Assembly (NCBI RefSeq): GCF_007828865.1
Contig: NZ_VIVK01000001.1
Location: 992,001 to 1,056,000 of the forward strand
Origin: Kribbella amoyensis
GTDB taxonomy: Bacteria; Actinomycetota; Actinomycetes; Propionibacteriales; Kribbellaceae
Reading direction: 5' to 3'
Length of the DNA stretch: 64,000 bases
Shown here: piece after piece, positions 1 through 7,552 of the stretch
Numbering within the stretch: position 1 is the first letter of the stretch
Layout of the letters: every line of letters starts with the position of its first letter
Position numbers and translations under genes: made by a program
Notes under the pieces: model-generated
What the model saw: only the letters and a program-made list of their open reading frames with translations
What the model was told of the DNA's origin: nothing
The model's database searches: none

Positions 1-1
1 G

Positions 2-358
2 TTCCTGGTGATCTCGGTGGAGGGCGCCCTCCGTGCGGCCGACCCCCGGTACGAGGAGGCGGCCGCGACGCTGGGAGCCGGGCGGTGGCTCACGTTCCGC
101 CGGGTCACGCTGCCGTCGATCGCGCCGGGCATCGTGGCGGGGGCCGTCCTGTGCTGGGCCCGGGCGCTCGGCGAGTTCGGCGCCACCATCACCTTCGCCG
201 GGAACCTGCCGGGCCGGACGACGACGATGCCGCTGGCCGTCTACCTCGCGCTGGAGACCGACCCGGACGTCGCCGTCGTCCTCAGCCTGGTGCTGCTGCT
301 CGTTTCCGTCGTGGTGCTCGCGTGCCTGCGGGAACGCTGGATCAGTGGTCTGCGATGA
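2..358 (+). CDS. modB: Molybdate ABC transporter permease (C-terminal part)
   Basis: Partial gene, cut by the left window edge; 118 residues remain. It is the membrane channel subunit of a molybdate/tungstate importer. The EAA loop (EEAAATLGAGRW near the visible start), which docks onto the ATPase in this family, is followed by the conserved WARALGEFGA segment and the GRTTTMPLAVY region typical of ModB/CysT-type permeases. Two hydrophobic membrane segments are visible, the last ending just before a short basic tail. The stop codon overlaps the modC start as ATGA, so the two genes are translationally coupled. The periplasmic binding protein gene modA is presumably upstream, outside the window. 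A sulfate permease is the alternative, but the partner ATPase carries a molybdate-type C-terminal domain. Confidence 0.9.
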   Translation, partial: FLVISVEGALRAADPRYEEAAATLGAGRWLTFRRVTLPSIAPGIVAGAVLCWARALGEFGATITFAGNLPGRTTTMPLAVYLALETDPDVAVVLSLVLLLVSVVVLACLRERWISGLR

Positions 359-1482
359 CCCTGTCCGCGAATCTGCGGGTCACCCGCGCCGCCTTCGAGC
401 TCGAGCTGAGCCTGGCCGTCGCGCCCGGTGAGGTGGTCGCGCTGCTCGGTCCCAACGGTGCCGGGAAGAGTACGGCGCTGCGCGCGATCGCGGGCCTGCT
501 GCCGGTCGACGCGGGCCGGATCCGGCTGGACGGCGAGACCTGGGACGAGCCGCCGGGGATCTTCCGGCCGGCGGACCGGCGGCCGATCGGGGTCGTGTTC
601 CAGGACTACCTGCTGTTCAACCACCTGAGCGCGCTGGAGAACGTCGCCTTCGGTCTGCGGGCCCGGGGTGTCGACAAACGGGCGGCCCGGGCCACCGCAG
701 CCGGCTGGCTCGACGCGGTCGGCCTGGCCGAGTACACCCGGACGAAGCCCCGCGCACTGTCCGGCGGTCAGGCCCAGCGGGTGGCCCTGGTCCGCGCCCT
801 GGCGACCGAGCCGGAGGTGCTGCTGCTGGACGAGCCGCTGGCCGCCTTGGACGCGGGCACCACGCTGCACGTCCGGGCCGAGCTCGGGCGGCACCTGGCG
901 CGGTACGAGGGCCGGACGCTGCTGGTCACGCACGATCCGCTGGACGCGATGGTGCTGGCGGACCGGCTGGTCATCCTGGAGGGCGGCCAGGTGGTCCAGG
1001 AGGGCTCGCCGACCGAGATCGCCCGCCGGCCGCGCACCGACTACGTCGCCCAGCTCGTCGGCCTCAATCTGTACCGCGGTACCGCCGACGGCACCAGCGT
1101 CACGCTCACCGGCGGCGGGACGGTCACGATCGCCGATCCCGCGACGGGACCGGTCCATGTGGCCTTTCCGCCCACCGCCGTCAGCCTCTACCCCGAGCGC
1201 CCGGCCGGCAGTCCACGCAACAGCTGGCCGGTGCGGGTGACCGGGATCGAGCAGCACGCCCACACCGTCCGCGTCCGCCTCGCCCCGGCCGACCACGCCG
1301 TCGGCCATCCCGTCGACCACTCCGTCGATCGCGCCGTCGACCACCCGGACGGCGGGCCGGGCGCGCCGCCGAGTCTGCTGACCGACGTCACCCCGGCCGC
1401 CGTGGCCGAGCTGCGGCTCGCGCCCGGCCGGCAGCTGTGGGCCACACTCAAGGCGACCGAGGTCCAGACCTACCCGGGCTGA
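355..1482 (+). CDS. modC: Molybdate ABC transporter ATP-binding protein
   Basis: The 375-residue ATPase powers the importer formed with ModB. It has a Walker A GPNGAGKST with Lys38, a Q-loop region (VFQDYLLF), the signature LSGGQAQRVAL, Walker B LLLDEPL and a switch histidine (VTHDP). Residues about 240-375 form the molybdate-binding TOBE/MOP-like domain seen in ModC. The ATG start at 355 overlaps the modB stop. Within the C-terminal domain (about residues 308-327) there is a His/Asp/Val-rich stretch encoded by degenerate 12-base repeats based on CGTCGACCAC, an insertion I do not expect in ModC. Imported molybdate would serve enzymes such as the molybdopterin oxidoreductase at 16182-18314. 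Confidence 0.92.
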   Translation: MTLSANLRVTRAAFELELSLAVAPGEVVALLGPNGAGKSTALRAIAGLLPVDAGRIRLDGETWDEPPGIFRPADRRPIGVVFQDYLLFNHLSALENVAFGLRARGVDKRAARATAAGWLDAVGLAEYTRTKPRALSGGQAQRVALVRALATEPEVLLLDEPLAALDAGTTLHVRAELGRHLARYEGRTLLVTHDPLDAMVLADRLVILEGGQVVQEGSPTEIARRPRTDYVAQLVGLNLYRGTADGTSVTLTGGGTVTIADPATGPVHVAFPPTAVSLYPERPAGSPRNSWPVRVTGIEQHAHTVRVRLAPADHAVGHPVDHSVDRAVDHPDGGPGAPPSLLTDVTPAAVAELRLAPGRQLWATLKATEVQTYPG

Positions 1483-1602
1483 CCTTCCCGGGCGACCCCC
1501 GGGCCGAATTCCGCGAGTTGCCAGCTCGTTGCCTGGTGCAACGAAGATTTCGGCGGATACTGGAGGGGTCCGCCGCCAGCACCACGAGAGTGGGGAGTCG
1601 CC

Positions 1603-2559
1603 GTGGCCGAACCGAGCGTGGAGTGGCGTGAAGTGGTCCAGCCGGACGAGGCCGAGCGGCATCGCCGGCAAGCCGAGCGGTTCGCCGAGCTGCAGGCGCG
1701 CAAGTCCGAGGAGTACGGAACGGGGCGGGCGCTGCACCGCCGGCAGGTGGCCGCGCTCCGAGCGACCTTGACGGTGCCGGCCGACCTGCCCGAGTACGCC
1801 CGGCAGGGACTGTTCCGGGTGCCGGACAAGTACGACGCGTGGGTGCGGCTGTCGAGCGGCGGCTTCCACCGGGCGCCGGACCACGTCCCGGACATCCGCG
1901 GCTTCGCGATCAAGGTGCTCGGGGTGAGCGGGGCCGCGGCGCTCGGTGGGGAGGCGCTGACGCAAGACTTCGCGCTGATCAACCACGACCGGTTCAGCTC
2001 CGCGACCAGCACCGAGTTCGCCGAGGTGGTCGCCGCCGGGTCCCAGCCGCGCGGCCGGATGCTGTGGACGCTGCTCCGGACGCCCGCCCTGATCACGCCG
2101 GCCCGGACGCTGACCGCGGCGCTCCGGGCACCGTTCAGCGGGTTCGCCACCCAGGACTTCTTCAGCGCCGCCCCGATCGCCTTCGGCCCGTACGCGGTCC
2201 GGGTGCGGCTGGTCGCGGCCTCCGACCGGGTGAACCCGCACGCCCGGGACGACTGGGCCGCCGACGTCTACGACCGGCTGATCGACACCCCGCTCGGCTA
2301 CGACCTGCAGGTCCAGTTCTTCACCGACGACCGGCACACCCCGATCGAGGATGCGTCGGTGCCCTGGGACGCGCCGTTCGCCACCGTCGGCCGGCTCACC
2401 GTCGGGCGGCAGAAGCCCGACGACGCCTTCGGCCAGGAGGTCGAGGGGGCGAGCTTCGACCCGTGGAACGCGCTCGTCCAGCACCGACCGCTCGGCGAGG
2501 TGATGCGGGCCCGCAAGGTCGCGTACCTGGCGAGCCAGCAGCAGCGCGGCGCCGTCTGA
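1603..2559 (+). CDS. Catalase-like haem protein
   Basis: A 318-residue protein of the small catalase-related family (SrpA-like), much shorter than a classical monofunctional catalase of about 480 residues or more. The N-terminal segment GRALHRRQVAALRATLTV followed by VRLSSG and DIRGFAIKVLGV corresponds to the distal haem pocket, with His in RALH as the likely distal residue. The conserved catalase segment QDFALINHDRF follows. No signal peptide is visible, so it should be cytosolic. The start is GTG at 1603, just after the purine-rich stretch GTGGGGAG; an ATG start in this frame is not available nearby. Members of this family may act as peroxidases or other haem oxygen-transfer enzymes, so catalase activity is an inference. 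Confidence 0.78.
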   Translation: MAEPSVEWREVVQPDEAERHRRQAERFAELQARKSEEYGTGRALHRRQVAALRATLTVPADLPEYARQGLFRVPDKYDAWVRLSSGGFHRAPDHVPDIRGFAIKVLGVSGAAALGGEALTQDFALINHDRFSSATSTEFAEVVAAGSQPRGRMLWTLLRTPALITPARTLTAALRAPFSGFATQDFFSAAPIAFGPYAVRVRLVAASDRVNPHARDDWAADVYDRLIDTPLGYDLQVQFFTDDRHTPIEDASVPWDAPFATVGRLTVGRQKPDDAFGQEVEGASFDPWNALVQHRPLGEVMRARKVAYLASQQQRGAV

Positions 2560-2597
2560 TCCGGCAACAAAGCTCAGCACGACCCAAAGTGGGCGAA

Positions 2598-2712
2598 GTT
2601 ACGAGCTGTTACGAGGTCGCCACGCAGTGACATGTTGTTACAGCACTTTCACCGCTCAGAGTGATTCGTTCGTAACGAAGAGTGTTTACTTACTCACTCG
2701 TAGCGTGTGAGT
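2598..2712. promoter_or_regulatory. Repeat-rich control region ahead of the class III lanthipeptide cluster
   Basis: The 247-base gap before the lanKC gene is less GC-rich than its surroundings. It holds GTTACGAG at 2598-2605 and again at 2608-2615, exactly one helical turn apart, GTTACAG at 2637-2643, and the same core inverted (CGTAAC) at 2671-2676. A separate inverted repeat, ACTCAC at 2692-2697 and GTGAGT at 2707-2712 with a 9-base spacer, lies about 95 bases before the start codon. I read these as regulator sites; the cluster's own LuxR-type regulator is the obvious candidate. No clear -10/-35 pair can be assigned by eye. Confidence 0.5.
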
Positions 2713-2806
2713 TCTTCACGGCCGAGTCGTGACGTCGGGCACTACGCCGGCCCCCTCCGGACTGCCCAAGATGTGCCGGGCACCAACGAGAGGGGGACGA
2801 ACCGCC

Positions 2807-5374
2807 ATGGAAAGTTACGAGCTGTACTGCCTGTCCGACCGGCGGTTCTACGACACCCCGGGCCGCCGGGAGACCGGCCACCCCGACTTCGCGCTGGCCA
2901 CCCGCCCGGTGCCGGCCGGTTGGGACCACGTCGCCGGCGAGCTGTGGATGCACTACGCGCCGACCGGTCTGCGGCTGCCCGAGCAGGGCTGGAAGATTCA
3001 CGTCTCGGCCGGCCTCGCGGACGCCGAGCGCGCGCTCGAGGCGATCTGGGAGTACTGCGTGCCGCGCGGGATCGCGTTCAAGTTCCTGCGCAGCGAACCG
3101 GTCCTGGTGATGGTGAACTCGAAGTCCGCGCCGCGTGGTTCGAGCGGCAAGCTGGTCACTGTCTACCCGGCCGACGAGGCGCAGCTCGAGCTTGTCCTCA
3201 AGGAGCTCGACCTGCTGCTGGACGGGATCCGCGGCCCGTACATCCTGAGCGACCTCCGCTACGGCGAGGGCCCGTTGTTCGTCCGGTACGGCGCGTTCGT
3301 CAGCCGGTACACCCTGAACGAGGCCGGTGAGCGCGTCCTGGCCCTCACCGACGACCGCGGCCGGCTGGTTCCGGACCACCGCGGCCCGACGTTCGCGGTG
3401 CCGCCGTGGATCGAGCTGCCGTCGTTCCTCGAGTCGCACCTGGCGGCGCGGAACGCGGTCACCACCGACGAGCTCGCGTACACGATCGAGGGCGTCATCC
3501 AGTTCTCCAACGGCGGCGGCGTGTACGTCGGCCACCACAACGGCACCGGCGACCGGGTCGTGCTCAAGGAGGGCCGGCCGTACGCCGGGCTGGACGTGAG
3601 CGGGCGCGACGCGGTCGCCCGGATCGGCCACGAGCGGGACATCCTGGCCCGGCTCGACGGTCTCGCCGTGGTCCCGAAGGTGCACGACCACCTCGTCCTC
3701 GGCGACCACCACTTCCTGGTCCAGGAGTTCGTCGACGCGAATCCGTTGCAGCGCGAGCTGGTCCGGCGGTACCCGTTGACGCACCCGGACGCCACCGAGG
3801 CCGAGCTCGCCGAGTACGCGACCTGGGCCACCGAGATGGTCGCGCGGGTCGAGCAGGAGGTCGGCGAGTTGCACGGTCGCGGGGTCGTGTTCTGCGACCT
3901 GCATCCGGACAACGTGCTGCTCGCGACCGACGGCCGGCTGGTCCTGATCGACTTCGAGGTCGCCACCTTGGCCGAGGAGCAGGCGCGGTCCGCGCTCGCG
4001 CACCCGGGCTACGCGGCGCCCGGCGATCGACAGGGCCCGGACGTCGACCTGTACGCGCTGGCCTGTGTGACGCTCGGCCTGTTCGCCCCGCAGGCCACGA
4101 TGTTGCTGCACCTGCATCCGGGCAAGGCGTTCCAGCTGGCCGACCTGGTCGCGGAGACCTTCGGGGTACCGCGGGTCGCCCTCGACGGCGCGGTCCGCAC
4201 GATCGTCGGCCCGGACGTCACGTCCGACCCGGAGATGGACACCCTGCCGTTGCCGGGTCGCGCCGACTGGACCGATGTCCGGGCAGCCTTGACCAAGGCG
4301 ATCGTGGCGAGCGCGACCCCCGAGCGGGACGACCGGTTGTTCCCCGGCGACATCGCGCAGTTCCAGCCGGGTGGCGGGATCAACCTGGCCACCGGCGCCG
4401 CGGGTGTGCTGTACGCGCTGGCGCAGACCGATGCGGGCCGCTTCCCGGAGTACGAGCAGTGGCTGCGCGACCAGGCCCGGACCACCGAGAGCGGCCCCGG
4501 TCTGTACGACGGGTTGCACGGGGTCGCGCATGTGCTCGCCGAGCTCGGCCACCGGCAGGACGCGCTGGACACGATCGAGCGGACCCTGGCCGACGAGTTC
4601 GGGGCGCGTGAGCTCGGGATGCACTCGGGGCTGTCCGGGATCGGGCTCAACCTGCTGCACTTCGCCGCCACCGAGCCAGGGCTGCGCGGCCCGGCGACGC
4701 GGGTGCTCGACCTGGTCGCGGACCGGCTCGGCGACGTCACCGACGTACCGGAGCTGAGCGGCGAGGGGAAGCCACGGGCCGGCCTGATGTTCGGGTCGTC
4801 CGGTCCCGCGTTGCTCTTCCTCACCGCGTACGAGCAGACCGGCGACACCGGGTTGCTGGACCTCGCCGAGATCGCGGTACGTCAGGATCTCCGGCGGTGT
4901 GTGCGCACCCCCGACGGCATGCTCCAGGTGAACCAGGGCTGGCGGACACTCCCTTATCTGGAAGAGGGTTCGGCCGGAATCGCCCTGGTCCTGGACCGGC
5001 TGCTGCGGCATCGCCCGGACGACGAGCTGCGCGCCGACCTCGACGCTCTCCGGCTCGTCACGAGGTGCGGGTACTACGTGCAGCCCGGTCTCTTCATGGG
5101 TCGCGCCGGCCTGCTCCTGGCGGCCGCCGCGCTCGGCGACGACACCGCCGAACTGGTCCGCGGTCTCGGCTGGCACGCGCTGCCGTTCGCGGGTGGCCTC
5201 GCCTTCCCCGGGAACCAGTTGCTCCGGCTGTCGACCGACCTGGCCACCGGATCCGCCGGCGTCCTGCTGGCCCTGGGAACCGCGCTGCACGAGCGGCCGG
5301 TGTCCCTCCCGTTCCTCGGACCTCCCCAGTGGTCCGAGTCCGTATCCCGACGACACCTTTCCGAGGAGGTGTAA
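2807..5374 (+). CDS. Class III lanthipeptide synthetase LanKC (flavipeptin FlaKC-like)
   Basis: An 855-residue trifunctional enzyme that phosphorylates, eliminates and cyclises Ser/Thr/Cys residues of the precursor encoded just downstream. Order of domains: N-terminal phospho-Ser/Thr lyase (about 1-200); Ser/Thr kinase-like domain (about 220-480) with Lys254 in VVLKEG, catalytic Asp364 in CDLHPDN and metal-binding Asp382 in IDFEVA; C-terminal LanC-like domain (about 500-855). The cyclase part lacks the Cys and Cys-His zinc ligands of class I, II and IV cyclases, which places it in class III. The start ATG at 2807 follows GAGGGGG; an in-frame GTG at 2729 is less likely. It ends 5 bases before the precursor gene. 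Gene content matches the flavipeptin locus of Kribbella flavida as I remember it. Confidence 0.93.
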   Translation: MESYELYCLSDRRFYDTPGRRETGHPDFALATRPVPAGWDHVAGELWMHYAPTGLRLPEQGWKIHVSAGLADAERALEAIWEYCVPRGIAFKFLRSEPVLVMVNSKSAPRGSSGKLVTVYPADEAQLELVLKELDLLLDGIRGPYILSDLRYGEGPLFVRYGAFVSRYTLNEAGERVLALTDDRGRLVPDHRGPTFAVPPWIELPSFLESHLAARNAVTTDELAYTIEGVIQFSNGGGVYVGHHNGTGDRVVLKEGRPYAGLDVSGRDAVARIGHERDILARLDGLAVVPKVHDHLVLGDHHFLVQEFVDANPLQRELVRRYPLTHPDATEAELAEYATWATEMVARVEQEVGELHGRGVVFCDLHPDNVLLATDGRLVLIDFEVATLAEEQARSALAHPGYAAPGDRQGPDVDLYALACVTLGLFAPQATMLLHLHPGKAFQLADLVAETFGVPRVALDGAVRTIVGPDVTSDPEMDTLPLPGRADWTDVRAALTKAIVASATPERDDRLFPGDIAQFQPGGGINLATGAAGVLYALAQTDAGRFPEYEQWLRDQARTTESGPGLYDGLHGVAHVLAELGHRQDALDTIERTLADEFGARELGMHSGLSGIGLNLLHFAATEPGLRGPATRVLDLVADRLGDVTDVPELSGEGKPRAGLMFGSSGPALLFLTAYEQTGDTGLLDLAEIAVRQDLRRCVRTPDGMLQVNQGWRTLPYLEEGSAGIALVLDRLLRHRPDDELRADLDALRLVTRCGYYVQPGLFMGRAGLLLAAAALGDDTAELVRGLGWHALPFAGGLAFPGNQLLRLSTDLATGSAGVLLALGTALHERPVSLPFLGPPQWSESVSRRHLSEEV

Positions 5375-5379
5375 ACACC

Positions 5380-5520
5380 ATGGCACTTCTCGACCTTCAG
5401 GGTCTGGAGACCCCCGGTTACGGCGGTCACCACGGCCACCACCACGGCGGCTCCACGCTGACCGTGCTGGGCTGCGGTTCGCAGCGTCCGAGCAACCTGA
5501 GCCTCGTGCTCTGCCACTGA
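5380..5520 (+). CDS. Class III lanthipeptide precursor (SapB/flavipeptin type)
   Basis: A 46-residue precursor peptide, preceded by GAGGAGGT. The leader starts MALLDLQGLETP, carrying the LLDLQ motif by which class III kinases recognise substrates. It is followed by a Gly/His-rich joint with five His in six positions (17, 18, 20, 21, 22). The core contains two S/T-x2-S/T-x3-C motifs, the pattern for labionin or lanthionine rings: Ser25/Thr28/Cys32 and Ser38/Ser41/Cys45, ending with a single His46. Thr at position 28 rather than Ser is compatible with a methyl-substituted ring. Pro12 in the leader and Pro37 between the rings are possible sites for the prolyl oligopeptidase encoded next. Products of this family are morphogenetic surfactants (SapB) or bioactive peptides; the activity here is unknown. 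Confidence 0.93.
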   Translation: MALLDLQGLETPGYGGHHGHHHGGSTLTVLGCGSQRPSNLSLVLCH

Positions 5521-5539
5521 TCGGACACTCTGGATCCGA

Positions 5540-5571
5540 GGCCCTGGGCGGGCGACACCCTGCCCAGGGCC
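5540..5571 (+). terminator. Hairpin after the precursor gene (attenuator)
   Basis: Perfect 10-base arms, GGCCCTGGGC at 5540-5549 and GCCCAGGGCC at 5562-5571, with a 12-base loop and no T-run. It lies 20 bases after the precursor stop and 28 before the protease gene. A leaky terminator here would give more precursor transcript than downstream transcript, an arrangement common in lanthipeptide operons. Confidence 0.65.
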
Positions 5572-5599
5572 GTCCCCGTACCACCGGGAGGAGGCGACG

Positions 5600-7552
5600 A
5601 TGAAGCACCCGAACGCCGACCGGCTGCCGTTGCTGGAGCAGCTGCACGGTCACCCGGTCGCCGATCCCTACCGCTGGCTCGAGGACGCTTCGAGCCCCGA
5701 AACGCGAAGCTGGCAAGCGATCCAGGACGATCTCTGGCTCGACCACGCCGCCGGCCTGCGGAGCCGCTACCGCTTCCGCAACCGCGTCCGCGCGCTGTCC
5801 GCTGTCGGTTCCGTGTCCACTCCGGTCCGGCGGGGAGACCACACCTTCGTCCTGCGCCGCACGGCCAAGCAGGAGCACGCCGTCCTCGCTGTCGACGACG
5901 CGCCGTTCCTCGATCCACGTCAGCTCGATCCGAGCGGCCGCAGCACGATCGACGGGTGGCAGCCGTCTCCCGACGGTTCTCTGGTGGCCGTCCAGGTCTC
6001 TCGGGGCGGCGACGAACAGTCCGTCCTGCACGTGCTCGACGTGACCACGGGACAACCTGTCGACGGACCACTCGACGGCTGCCGCTACTCGCCTGTCGCC
6101 TGGCTCCCGGACGGAACGTCCTTCTTCACCGTCCGTTTCCGCCGCGTCGTGCGGCATCGTCTGGGCTCTCCCGTCGAGGAGCCCGTCCTGCCCGGCGAGG
6201 CGTCGTACGGGCTGGATCTCAGCGTGGACGGGCGATGGCTGACGATCTCCGCGGTCCGTGGCGCAGGCAACGACCTGTGGCTCGTGGATCTCGAGAGCGG
6301 TGCACCGCCGTTGCCCGTGCAGACCGGTGGCGACGTGATCACGGTGATGTCCGTGGGCCACGACGGCTGGCTGTACGTCGTGACGACGCGCGATGCGCCG
6401 ACCGGGCGGATCTGCGTCGGCGATCCCGAGAATCCCCTGCGGTGGCACGACTTCGTCCCCGCCGACCCGGATGCCCCGATCAGCAGCCTGGCGATCCTGG
6501 ACAAGGTGGTCCTGGTCGGCCGGACCCGCGGCACCATCAGCGAGGTCGCCGTCCACGACCTGGTCACCGGGCGGCCGCTGGGCGAGGTACCGCTGCCCGG
6601 CAACGGTTCGGTCGGATCGTTGACCGCGCATCCGGCCGGCGGCTCCGAGGCGTACTTCAGCTACACCGACAGCGTGACCCCGGCCGGGATCCACCGGTAC
6701 GACGCGAGTACGGCGACCACCAGCTTGTGGTCCCAACCGCCGGGCGTGGCCGACGTCCCCGAGGCCGAGTCGCTACGGGTCGACTTCACCTCCGGCGACG
6801 GGACACCGTTGCGGATGCTCGTGATCGCGAAGCCGGGCGAGTCCGGTCCACGTCCCACGATCCTCTACGGCTACGGGGGTTTCGGGCAGTCGCTCACCCC
6901 GGCGTACTCCGCGTTCGCGCTCGCCTGGGTCGAAGCGGGCGGCGTGTTCGTCACCGCGAACCTGCGGGGCGGCGGTGAGTACGGAGAAGGCTGGCACCAG
7001 GCCGGGACACGCGCGAACAAGCAGCGTGTGTTCGACGACTTCCTGGCCGCGGCCGAGCACCTGGTCGCGCAAGGTTGGACGACACCGGAGCAACTCGGGG
7101 TGTGCGGTGAGTCGAACGGTGGTCTCCTCGTCGGTGCGGCGATCACGCAACGACCGGAACTGTTCGCCGCTGCGGTGTGCTCGGCGCCATTGCTCGACAT
7201 GGTGCGGTACGAGTCGAGCGGACTCGGGCCGAGCTGGGTGGCCGAGTTCGGTTCGGCGTCGGACCCGGATGCCTTCGCGGATCTGCTGGCCTATTCGCCG
7301 TACCACCGGGTGACGCCGGGCACGAAGTACCCGGCTGTGTTGTTCACCGTTTTCGGTGGCGATACGCGCGTGGATCCCTTGCACGCAAGGAAGATGTGCG
7401 CGGCCTTGCAGAACGCGACCGACAGCGACCGACCGGTTGTGCTGCGGTTCGAGCCGGATGCCGGGCACGCGGGTGGGACGGCGAGTCAGGGCATCGGGCT
7501 GGCGGCGGACATGCTCGCCTTCCTCGCCGAGCACACCGGGCTCCGGCGATGA
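5600..7552 (+). CDS. Prolyl oligopeptidase, probable leader peptidase (FlaP-like)
   Basis: A 650-residue S9A serine peptidase: seven-bladed propeller in the first about 400 residues, alpha/beta hydrolase domain after that. The catalytic triad is Ser505 (CGESNGG), Asp588 (GGDTRVDP) and His623 (DAGHAGG); Arg590 matches the substrate-binding Arg of mammalian prolyl oligopeptidase. It has no signal peptide, so it acts in the cytosol. It cleaves after proline, and the neighbouring precursor has Pro12 at the end of its leader. In Kribbella flavida a clustered prolyl oligopeptidase, FlaP, was reported to mature flavipeptin, so the same role is inferred here. A strong Shine-Dalgarno sequence (GGGAGGAGG) precedes the ATG at 5600. 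Its stop overlaps the next start as ATGA. Confidence 0.93.
   Translation: MKHPNADRLPLLEQLHGHPVADPYRWLEDASSPETRSWQAIQDDLWLDHAAGLRSRYRFRNRVRALSAVGSVSTPVRRGDHTFVLRRTAKQEHAVLAVDDAPFLDPRQLDPSGRSTIDGWQPSPDGSLVAVQVSRGGDEQSVLHVLDVTTGQPVDGPLDGCRYSPVAWLPDGTSFFTVRFRRVVRHRLGSPVEEPVLPGEASYGLDLSVDGRWLTISAVRGAGNDLWLVDLESGAPPLPVQTGGDVITVMSVGHDGWLYVVTTRDAPTGRICVGDPENPLRWHDFVPADPDAPISSLAILDKVVLVGRTRGTISEVAVHDLVTGRPLGEVPLPGNGSVGSLTAHPAGGSEAYFSYTDSVTPAGIHRYDASTATTSLWSQPPGVADVPEAESLRVDFTSGDGTPLRMLVIAKPGESGPRPTILYGYGGFGQSLTPAYSAFALAWVEAGGVFVTANLRGGGEYGEGWHQAGTRANKQRVFDDFLAAAEHLVAQGWTTPEQLGVCGESNGGLLVGAAITQRPELFAAAVCSAPLLDMVRYESSGLGPSWVAEFGSASDPDAFADLLAYSPYHRVTPGTKYPAVLFTVFGGDTRVDPLHARKMCAALQNATDSDRPVVLRFEPDAGHAGGTASQGIGLAADMLAFLAEHTGLRR

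Noticed and set aside
2690..6736. A 1348-codon open frame antisense to the class III lanthipeptide genes
   Set aside because: It is a by-product of high GC. The opposite strand carries recognisable lanKC, precursor and peptidase proteins, and the antisense translation is Arg/Gln/Val-rich without any motif.
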